A stretch of DNA of 64,000 nucleotides from Pegoplata infirma (taxonomy: Eukaryota; Arthropoda; Insecta; Diptera; Anthomyiidae), in contig OY992537.1 in assembly GCA_963921195.1 (NCBI GenBank), forward strand, positions 208,447,736 through 208,511,735, in the 5' to 3' direction. The position numbers and the translations under genes are program-made. The notes below the pieces were generated by a model. That model saw nothing but the letters and a program-made list of their open reading frames with translations. It made no database searches and had not been told where the DNA came from. Below are positions 54,851-64,000 of the stretch, piece by piece (position 1 is the stretch's first letter; each line of letters opens with the position of its first letter).

Positions 54851-55018
54851 CTCGGGATATTGTTTTTTCGACATTTTGAATACGAAAATTTCCAGTTCAT
54901 CTTGCTGTGGAATAAAATGTCCACGCTTATACTTGTTATGACGATGAACTGGAAAAAAATTAAAACATGATTTTAGAATTCTTTATATATATTAATGAAA
55001 ACTTACCTTTTCCAACAT
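54848..55018 (-). CDS. Possible small spliced gene or exon pair (unidentified)
   Basis: On the minus strand, ATGTTGGAAAAG (55018-55007) is followed by a donor GTAAGTTTTC. Then come 58 bases in total, ending in a T-run and CCAG (intron 55006-54949). Both sites are near-consensus and 58 bases is a typical fly intron size. Downstream sequence is open in two phases. One, joined to the ATG, gives MLEKFIVITSISVDIL and runs past the CCCGAG end. The other reads HRHNKYKRGHFIPQQDE and stops at the TAA within CCCGAGTAAAAA (54850-54848). The latter looks more protein-like but lacks a start nearby. Family unknown; it may be a captured exon inside the composite element. Confidence 0.25.
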
Positions 55019-55339
55019 TTTTTTATGTAAAAGTAATTTTTTAAGCAGAATATTTTGAAAGTAGGACAATAGTTGTTAAATTAATTATATTCGATGGTAA
55101 TAAAATAAAATTTTATTCGGAAAAAACTTTTTTTGTAATTCTGATTCAAATTTGCATACATATATGGTTCCATATATGATATCATATATGGTACATAGTT
55201 TACATACGACCTCATATATGTGATCGATTTTTGCATATATGGTCACATATATGTTTCCTTATATGTCATATATGATCATATAAAGATCAATACTTAGCCA
55301 TATATGAACATACACATTTATTTTTAGCCGGGTTACTGA

Positions 55340-57655
55340 TATTCTAGTGTCACTGGTAGAAAATTCTAGTGTTTCGATAAAACAAACTTTTTTATCGAAA
55401 ATTTTACTGTTATCGATAACACAAAATTTTCTAAAAAAAATTTGACTGTTATCGATCGCACAAAATGTTATATACAAAAATTCTACTGTTATCGATAATA
55501 CAAAATTTTTTATAAAAATTTCTACTGCAATCGATAACTTAAAATTGTGTATAAAAAATCTACTGTTATCGATAACAAAACATTTTTCATAGAAATTCTA
55601 CTATTTTTGATAAAACTTAATTTTCTTTTTCTTTAAAATTCTGCTTTCATTGATAAAAAAAATTTCTATATAATATTCCTGTGTTATCGATAACCAAAAA
55701 ATGTCTACAGAAAATTCTTGTGTTATCGATAACACAAAGTTATCTATAGAAAATTCTAGTTTTATCGAAAGCACAAAATTTTCTACAGAAGATTCTACTG
55801 TTATCGATAACATAGATTTTTTTATTAAAAATTCTACTGTTATCGATAACACAAAACGTTCTCAATTAAATTCTACTTTTATCGATAACACAAAGTTTTC
55901 GATAGACAATTCTAATGTTATCAATAATAAAAATGTTTTTATATAAAATACTAATGTTATCGATAACAAAAAAAATTGTATATAAAATTATAATGTTATC
56001 GATATAACAATATTTTTATATAAAATTCTAATGTTATCGATAACAAAAAATTTTCTGTAAAAATTCTAATATTATCGATAACAAAAAAATGTCTACATAA
56101 AATTTTAATGTTATCAATAGGAAAAATTTTTAAGTTAAAATTCGAATGTTATCGATAACAACAAATTTTCTATATAAAATTCTAATGTTATCGATAGCAA
56201 AAAAAAAAAATATTTAAAATTCGAATGTTATCATAACAAAAAAAATTTCTATATTAAATTCTAATGTTATCGATAACAAAAATAAATTATTTAAAATTCG
56301 AATATTATCGATAACAAAAAATTTTCTATAGAAAATTCTTATGTTATCGATAACAAAAAATTTTCTATAGAAAATTCTTATGTTTTCGATAATAAAAAAA
56401 AATTATGGAAAAGTCTTTTGTTACCGATAACAAAATATTTTCTATATAAAATTCAAATGTTATCGATAACAAAAAATTTTCAATATAAAATTCTAATGTT
56501 ATCGATAACAAAAAATTTTCTATACAAAATTCTAATATTATCTATAACAAACAAGTTTCTATAAAAAATTCTTCGATATAACAAAATTTCCATATAAAAT
56601 TCTAATGTTATCGATAACAATAAAATTTCTATAAAAAATTATAATATTATAGACAACAAACAAATTTCTATATAAAATTCTAGTGTTATCGATTGCAAAA
56701 AAAAAATATTTAAAATTCGAATGTTATCGATAACAACAATTATCTATATAAAATCCTAATGTTACCAACAACAAAAACAAATTTATTTAAAACTCGAATG
56801 TTATCGATTACAACAAAATTTCTATAAAAATTCTAATGTTATCGATAACAAAAAATTATCTACATAAAATTCAATTGTTATCGATAACAAAAAATTATCT
56901 GAATTAAATTCTAATATTATCGACAACAAAATTTTTTCTATATAAAATTATAATGTTATCGATTACGAAAAATTTTCTATATAAAATTCAATTGTTATCG
57001 ATAACAAAAAATTATCTGAATTAAATTGTAATATTATCGATAAAAAAAAATTTCTATATTAAATTCTAATGTTATCGACAACAAAAAATGTTCTACATAA
57101 AATGCTAATGTTATCGATAACAAAGAAAATTTTAGATAAAATTCTAATTTTATCGATATAACAAAATTTCTATATAAAATTCTACTGTTATCGATAACAA
57201 CAAATTTTCTATAAAAAATTCTAATATTATCAATAGCAAACAAATTTGAATGTTATCGATAACAGAAAATTTTCTATAGAAAATTCTTATGTTATCGATA
57301 ACAAAAAATTTTCAATAAAAAATTCTTAAGTTATCGATAACAAAAATATTTCTATGGAAAAGTCTTATATTATCGATAACAAAAAATTTTCTATAAAAAA
57401 TTCAAATGTTATCGATAATAAAAAATGTTCTATATAAAACAATAGAAAATTCTTATGTTATCGATAACAAAAAATTTTCTATAGAAAATTCTTAAGTTAT
57501 CGATAACAAAAATATTTCTATGGAAAAGTCTTATATTATTTTTTCAAATGTTATCGATAATAAAAAATGTTCTATATAAAATTCTAATATTATCGCTAAC
57601 AAAAAATTTTCTATATAAAATGGATGTACTGGAAAATTTCTTCTGTTATCGATAT
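55340..57655. repeat. 39-bp satellite, block 9 (plus; later ATAACAAAAAATT subtype)
   Basis: About 58 monomers. From 55340 to ~55870 they read TTCTACTGTTATCGATAACA. After ~55900 they change to TTCTAATGTTATCGATAACA followed by AAAAATTTTCTATATAAAA, in which the second dyad is weakened (TATATAAAA for TATAGAAAA). This is a local subfamily. Many exact TATCGATA sites. Confidence 0.95.
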
Positions 57656-58440
57656 ATTTTGGTATATTTTAGTATTTTAAATTTGTTGGTCTTTTTATAC
57701 AAATCTGAAATATTTCTTTTTGAATTCACTTAAAAAAATGTGTGGATAAAAATTTTATTTCAAAAAATGCGACAATTTAAATTCTTTATTTTTTTTTTTT
57801 TTGCAAAAAAAAAGTACTAACACATTATTATTTTTTTTTTTGTTGGAGTACTAAAAATCCATATACAATATTGCTCACATAAAAAAATTCGTTGCCGTTG
57901 CCTGCTGCATAGCGGAAGTAATGTTTCAACATTGGCCTGTTTGGCTTCCACCACACATGGATATGGAACATTTTTGTGTATGAAAATATAAAATTATAAG
58001 TTTGGGTTAACGCGCTTTCTAATGGTTTACTTAACAAATATCAACATCATCAACATGGCCATTATATTTTATATTATTTATTATTTTTTTTTTCAAAACA
58101 TGTTCATACATTTTGCTGAACAGACAGACCGGAAGTAAACTGAAATTATTTAATTTTTTTTTTTAAATAAAATTTTTGAAATTGTTGAAAAAAGGTTATG
58201 TGCCGACTATAAAAACAGTACTTATCAACCAAACAAAAAAAAAATATTGTAAATGGCCACTCATTTATTTACATTATTCATCATCCTGAAAAATATATAT
58301 ATTTTTTTATATATTTTTAATGACAAGCATTAATTTAAGGACATAAATAATTTGAAATAACAGTGACTGTATTTTAAATAAAAGATATCTATTTAATATG
58401 ACATCATATATACAATAAAATAATGATAAAATATAATAAA
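57656..58440. other. Unique-looking island, no clear gene
   Basis: Holds a 69-codon minus-strand frame (57828-58037) with unremarkable composition apart from HIHVWWKPNRPMLKHYF; I do not recognise it and no splice sites stand out. Otherwise A+T-rich. Confidence 0.35.
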
Positions 58441-59170
58441 AATGTAGAATTTTCTAAAGAAAATTTAAATGTATTCGATATATCGATAACTATAGAATTT
58501 CTTGATGCATCGATAACTATAGACTTTTTTATGAGAGAATTTTGATGGCATCGATAAATCGATAATTATAACTTTTGCTATCGGCATATCGATAACTATA
58601 GAATATTTTATAGAAAATTTTAGCATTATTGATATATCGATAACTATAGAATTTTTTATAGAAAATTTTAATGTAATATATATCGATAACTGTAGAATTT
58701 TATTTAAAAAATTTTAATGTTATCGATATGTCAATAACTTTATAATTTTCTATAGAAAATTTTTATGTTATCGGTACAAGTATATCGATAACTATAGACT
58801 TTTCTTTTGAAGAATTATATGTTATTTTTATGAATAAATCGATAACTCTAGAGTTTTCTAAAGAAAATTTAATGTTATTGATATATCGATAACTTTATAA
58901 TTTTGTAAAGAAAATTTTAATCTTGTCTATACATCGATAACTATAAAATTATATATCGATAACTAAAGAAATTTCTATAAAAAATGTTGATGTTATCGAT
59001 AACTGTAGAATTTTCTATAGAAAATTTGAATCATATCGATAGCTGTAGAATTTTCTATCGAAACTTTAATCGATAACTGTAAAATTTCCTAAACAATATT
59101 TTAATGTTATCGATAACTACAGAAATTTCTTTAGAAAATTTGGTTATTATCGATATTTTAATGTTATGGA
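58441..59170. repeat. 47-49-bp satellite variant, block 10 (double TATCGATA)
   Basis: The first dyad is expanded to GTTATCGATATATCGATAAC, which holds two adjacent TATCGATA sites. The second dyad stays TTTTCTATAGAAAATTTTAA. About 15 diverged units. Interrupted at 59171 by the TA-flanked element. Confidence 0.9.
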
Positions 59171-59172
59171 TA

Positions 59173-60906
59173 CACCAATACCCCGGTTTGCGTCGCTTCG
59201 GTTTGCGTCGTTTCGAAGTTGCGTCGTTTTCAAATTTCTGTGATTTCGAAGTTGCGTCGTTTTGGTTTCAGTTTGCGTCGCATGGCTTCGAAGTTGCGTC
59301 GCCAGTGCTTCGATTTGCGTCGTTGATATAAAAATGTGTGTACAAAGCTAAAACAAAACAAGTAGAAAAGTTAAATTCGACTTTGCCGAATCTATGAATA
59401 CCCTCCACAACGCATTTTTTTAAAGGGTAGTACATATTTTAACGTGAAAAAATTAACAATTTTGATTACAAATATTTTATTTTGAGTAAAAAACTCTTTT
59501 TTTGTCATTTAAAATAAAAAACTAATTTTTTACTAATTTTTTTTTTCGAGTGTAATGTTTTTTTACTATAAATATATTTCTGAGTGAATGAACGTACCAA
59601 CGACGTATCCAGGGGGGGGGCCCAACAACAACAACAAAAATATTTTTTTTTTATATGTATTGGAAAACACAAATCTCACGAAAAGAACAACAATTTTTTT
59701 TTTGTTGTTGTTGTTGGGCCCTGAAAAAACAATCCTGCATACGCCTATGGAACGTACGTATGTACATAAAATATTGTCATTTTTGTAAAAAAAAAACTAA
59801 ATTTTTTTTGTGTAAATTTTTTTTTGAGTGTAAAATTTTTTTTTGAGTTTAACATTTTTTTTGAGTGTAAAATTTTTTTTGAGTGTAATTTTTAAGTTAC
59901 CAATGCTTTCAAAACTAAACAAGTTTAAAAAGCATTGGTTAGTTACCACCAATGCTTTTAAAACTTGTTAAAACATGTGGCATTTTAGATGAAACTAATC
60001 CGAAATTCAGGGTTTTGCTTGTAACTTTTGAACCACTGGACCGATTGAGCTGAAATTTAATACCAAATAGACCCGGGGAACGGCAAAGATACATGCCAAG
60101 CTTCATTAGTCTCATTAATGTCTTTCGAAAGTTATCGTGTTTTATATCTCGTAAATTCGCGAAACACCCCTGCCGAAATTTACTCTTTTGCTCATAACTT
60201 TTGAACCACTGGACCGATTTGGCTGGATTGCAATACCAACCTGACCAGGTAAATGCCAAACATATATGCCAAACTTCAGTAGCCTCTGTAAAGTCTTTCA
60301 AAAGTTAGCGTGTTTTCTACGGACAGACAGACAGACGGACGGACGGACGGACGGACGGACATCGCTAGATCGACTTAAAATCGATCGAGGATCATAAATA
60401 TATATACTTTATGGGGTCCTAGACCAATATTTCGAGGTGTTACAAACGGAATGACAAACTTATATATACCCTCTATCACTAGAGTAGAGGGTATAAAAAG
60501 GGGATTTCCCGTTTATATTTCAGTTTGCGTAGCATGACTTCGAAGTTGCGTCGTTAGTGCTTCGATTTGCGTCGTTAATATGAAAATGTTTATACAAAGC
60601 TTGCTTTTATACTTGCTTTTATACTATGAATTTTTTATTTTTATGTTTTTCTTGTGTTTTTTTACGTTTTTCTCATGAATTGGTATATTTTTATTGTAAT
60701 TTAAACTGTTTTCAAAAAAAAAAAAAAATACAAAAAATTGCATTTTTTATTGAAAAATCTAATTTTTCTGCTAAAATTATGAATCTCGGAACCAATTAAA
60801 TGAAAATCTATACAAATGTATGGGAAATCGTGCTTCGGTTTGCGTCGTTTCGGTTTGCGTCGCGTTTCTCCGGTCCCAATTAACGACGCAAACCGGGGTA
60901 TTGGTG
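59173..60906. mobile_element. TA-flanked TIR element (mariner-like ends) with GTTTGCGTCG repeats
   Basis: CACCAATACCCCGGTTTGCG at 59173 and its reverse complement at 60887-60906 are perfect, and the inverted match continues to CGTCG. TA lies on both sides (59171-59172, 60907-60908), as for Tc1/mariner. GTTTGCGTCG and GTTGCGTCG words are repeated near both ends. Without the nested mini-me copy the element is about 590 bp and non-coding. An 83-bp block (59267-59349) is repeated after the mini-me copy (60519-60602). Confidence 0.75.
59357..60499 (+). mobile_element. mini-me-like element, copy 4 (~1.1 kb), nested
   Basis: Same subfamily as copy 3 (AACAAGTAGAAAAGTTAAAT ... GGGTATAAAAA), sharing the internal duplication, the ACGGACGG run (60321-60358) and the core. 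It differs by a stretch at ~59600-59750 with a 9-base G run (59611-59619) and a CAACAACAAC/GTTGTTGTTG inverted pair: TTGGGCCC at 59714 faces GGGCCCAAC at 59617, suggesting a small extra insertion. Nested inside the TA-flanked element. Confidence 0.85.
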
Positions 60907-60908
60907 TA

Positions 60909-63900
60909 TATCGATAACTGTAAAATGTTATCAATATATCGATAACTGTAAAATGTTATCGATATATCGATAACTGTAAAATATTTTATAAAAAATTGTA
61001 ATGTTATCGATATATCGATAACTGTACAATACAATATTTTAATATTATTTTTGATGTTATCGATAACCATATAGAAAATTTTTAAGTTATCGTTAACCAT
61101 AGAATTTTCTATAAAAAAAATTTATGTTGTCGATAACTATAGAATTTTCTTTAAAAATTTTGATGTTGTCGATATCTATAGAATGAAAATGAAAAGAAAA
61201 TGTTTATTTTATCGATATAAAGATAACTATAGAATTTTCCACCGAAAATTAGGACTGTCTATAGAAAACTCTATAGTTATCGATAACATAAAAATTTTCT
61301 AAAGAAATTTCTGCAGTTATCGATAATATTAATATATTGTATTGTACAGTTAACGATATATCGATAACACTAAAATCTTCTATAGAAAATTTTAATGTTA
61401 TCGATATATCGATTTATAGTTATCGATATATCTAAACTGTACAATACAATTTTTTAATATTATCGATAACTGCAGAAATTTATTTTTAAAATTTTTCTGT
61501 TATCAATAACTGTAGAGTTTCTACACAAAATTTTAATGTTATCGTTAACTATTGAATTTTCTATAAAAGAATTTTAATGTTTTCGATAACTATAGAATTT
61601 TCTATAAAAAATTTGGACATATCGATAACTATAGAATTTTCTAAAAAAAATTCGAGAGAACTTTTTATGTTATCGATGTATAGCTAACTATAGAATTTTT
61701 TATAGAAAATTTTGTGTTTTCGATTTATCGGTAACCATAGAATTTTCTATAAAAAAATGTTGATGATATCGATAACAATAGAATTTTATATAAAAAATTT
61801 GTAAAGTTATCGATAACTATAGAATTTTCAACTGTAAAATGTCTACGATAAATTTTAACGATAAAAATAAAATTTTCTATAGAAAAATTTAATGTTAACG
61901 ATATCTATAAAATTTTTCACAGGAAATGGTGATGTTATCGATAACTGAAAAATTTTATGAAGAAAATTTTAATGTTGTTAATAAACCGATAACTATAATA
62001 AGTTTAAGAAAACTTCGATGTTATCAACAATTATAGAATATTCTATAGAAAAATTTGATGTTAACGATAACTATAGAACTTTCTAGAGAAAATGTTGATG
62101 TTATCGATAACTATGGAATTTTCTGAAGAAAATTTTAATGTTATTACATTGATAACTATACAAATTAAACAAAAAATGTTATGTTATCGATAAAGAATTT
62201 TAATGAAAAATTTTGATGTTATCGATAACTCTAGAAATTTCTTTGAAAATTTTTATGTCATTGATAGCTATAGAGTTCTCTATAGAAAATTTTAATGATT
62301 ATGACAATTACAGAATTTTCTACAGACAATTGTGAAGTTTTCGATAACTCTAGACATCTCTATAGAAAATTTTGATAACGATTTTAGTTTTCGATTTTCG
62401 ATAACTTTAGAATTTTGTATAGAAAGTTTGGTATATCGATAGCAATAGAAATTTCATCAATATATCGATAGATGTTATCAATACATCGATAACAATAGAA
62501 TTTTTCAAAGAAAAGTCTATAGAAAGTTTAAAGTTATCAATATATCGATAACTATAGAATTTTCTATAGTTATCGATATATGGATAACTAACATTTTAAT
62601 CTTACCGATATCTAGAATTTTGTTAAGAAAAAATCTCTTTAAAAAATGTTCATGTTATCGATAACTATAAAATTTTCTTTGGAAGGTTTTGATGATATAG
62701 CTATCGACATTAAAATGTTGTCGATAACTACAGAACCTTTTATAGACAAATTTTAAACATACCGATAACTATAAAATTTATTATAAAATAAAAAAAAAAT
62801 TGTTATCCATGTATCGATAACATTCCAAAAACAAAATTGTTATCGATAAATCGATAACTATAGAATTGCCTACAAACAATTTTAATAATATCAATAAATC
62901 GATAACTAGAGAATTTTATCGATGTATCAATAACTGTAGAATTTTCTATAGATGATCTTGATGTTATCTCTTTTTCTTTAGAAAATTTTCTTTAGAAAAT
63001 TTTAATGTTATCGGTATATCGATAACGGCAGAATTTTCTATAAAAAATGTAATGTTATCGATATATCGATAACTGCGGAATTTTCTTTAGAAAATTTTAA
63101 TGTTATCGGTATATCGATAACTGCAGAATTTTCTATAAAAAAATTTAATGTTATCAATATTTCGATAACTGCAGAATTTTCTATGGAAAATTTTAATGTT
63201 AATGTTACGTCGATAACTGTAGAATTTTCTTTAGAAAATTTTAATGTTGTCGACATATCGATAACTGTTGAATTTTCTATACGAAATATTAATGTTATAG
63301 ACAAATCGATAATGTTATCCATATATCGATAACATTCCAAAAAAAAAAATGTTATCGATAACTATAGAATTGCCAACAAACAATTTTAATAATATCAATA
63401 AATCGATAGCTATAGAATTTTATCGATATATCAATAACTGTAGAATTTTCTATAGATGATCTTGATGTTATCGATAACTGTAAAATTTTCTTTAGAAAAT
63501 TTCAATGTTATCGGTATATCGATAAATGCAGAATGTTCTTTAAAAATATAATGTTATCGATATATCGATAACTGCAGAATTTTCTATGGAAAATTTCAAT
63601 GTTATCGTTACGTCGATAACTGTAGGATTTTCTATAGAAAATTTTAATGTTATCGACATATCGATAACTGTTGAACTAACTGTAGAGTTTTCAATGGACA
63701 ATTTACAAATGATCGATATATCGATAACTTTAGAATTTCCTATGTAAAATTATACAGTTATCGATAGAATTTAAATTTTTTATCAAAAATTCTGTAGTTC
63801 TTCGACATAGAAAATTTAATTGTTATCGATATATCGATATACGCAGAATTTTCTATAGAAAAATTTTTTGTTCTCAATGTATCGGTATCGATAACTATTG

Positions 63901-64000
63901 CATTTTCTATAGATACGTGGATAACATTCATACTATCCATATATCGAGAACTAGAGCATTTTTGAAAAACGACTTAAATGTAATCGATAACTATAGAATT
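60909..64000. repeat. 47-49-bp satellite variant, block 11 (to window end)
   Basis: About 65 units of GTTATCGATATATCGATAAC plus TGCAGAATTTTCTATAGAAA-type sequence; spacings of 46 and 49 were measured at 63007, 63053 and 63102. The best copies are at 63000-63260 and 63450-63700, which look like a higher-order repeat about 480 bp apart. The array runs off the right edge of the window. Confidence 0.93.

Larger units (their letters stand above)
52103..55332. mobile_element. Composite element with ends CCCGGCTAAAAA, with CATATATG-rich termini
   Basis: CCCGGCTAAAAA at 52103 pairs with TTTTTAGCCGGG at 55321-55332. Both subterminal 200-bp regions are strings of CATATATG words (52125-52320, 55155-55310). 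The outer element contains further CCCGAGTAAAAA ends (52328, 53231-53242, 54845-54856), a tRNA-like unit, mini-me copy 3 and an 86-bp tandem repeat. Satellite flanks both sides (TTCTAATG before 52103, TTCTAGTG after 55332), so it is an insertion in the array. How the inner ends pair is uncertain. Confidence 0.55.

Noticed and set aside
57828..58037. 69-codon minus-strand frame in the island at 57.7-58.4 kb as a host exon
   Set aside because: No recognisable family or consensus splice sites; left as unannotated sequence, though a database search would settle it.
53851..60301. A 120-codon minus-strand frame conserved between 53851-54213 and 59939-60301
   Set aside because: Both lie inside mini-me copies 3 and 4, are antisense to the element and match as DNA. 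Conservation reflects recent common origin, not selection on protein.

Overview
The window looks like repeat-dominated, very A+T-rich heterochromatin from a brachyceran fly. The reasons are four copies of a mini-me-like element (TATA and GTCY proto-microsatellites around a conserved core, as known from Diptera), two fly-type Ty3/gypsy retrotransposons, hAT-type non-autonomous elements and kilobases of satellite. I cannot name the species. I see no complete host gene. The only host-gene candidates are a possible terminal exon at the left edge (19-117) and a possible small spliced gene on the minus strand (about 54848-55018).

Layout. 1-14150: scattered transposable elements. These include two hAT-type elements with perfect 8-bp target duplications (654-1202 and 7987-10571, the second with ~430-bp terminal inverted repeats), mini-me copies, TTTTTTCATCAATA-type simple repeats, tRNA-like SINE heads and a 72-bp-arm hairpin. 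14155-17950: a nearly pure array of about 107 copies of a 35-bp satellite. 18590-19933, and in pieces to the end of the window: a 39-bp satellite (a 47-49-bp variant after 58.4 kb), about 15-16 kb in total, broken up by insertions. 19934-24559: an intact mag-like Ty3/gypsy element on the minus strand, with identical 170-bp LTRs and one 1319-codon gag-pol frame. 25034-38840: an intact 13.8-kb Ty3/gypsy element on the minus strand with very long LTRs (3290 bp each), a Gag that starts with a RING-H2 finger, and a textbook -1 frameshift site leading into Pol. 38.9-64 kb: satellite interrupted by a MITE, hairpins, a 1.1-kb foldback element, a hAT MITE full of AACCGGTT, a cluster of CCCGAGTAAAAA-ended elements, and a TA-flanked element containing a mini-me copy.

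How it fits together. The two satellites share one design: two perfect dyads alternate in every monomer. One dyad (TTTTCT(TA)TAGAAAA) is common to both families; the other is GTCTCAGATTCTGAGAC in the 35-bp family and GTGTTATCGATAACAC in the 39-bp family. The second carries TATCGATA, the exact DREF site (DRE) of Drosophila, which also contains the CGATA motif of BEAF-32, so the arrays hold a few hundred potential binding sites. Both retrotransposons and several DNA elements sit inside former 39-bp monomers, with target duplications that let the empty sites be read. The satellite is therefore older than these insertions and has acted as a landing zone.
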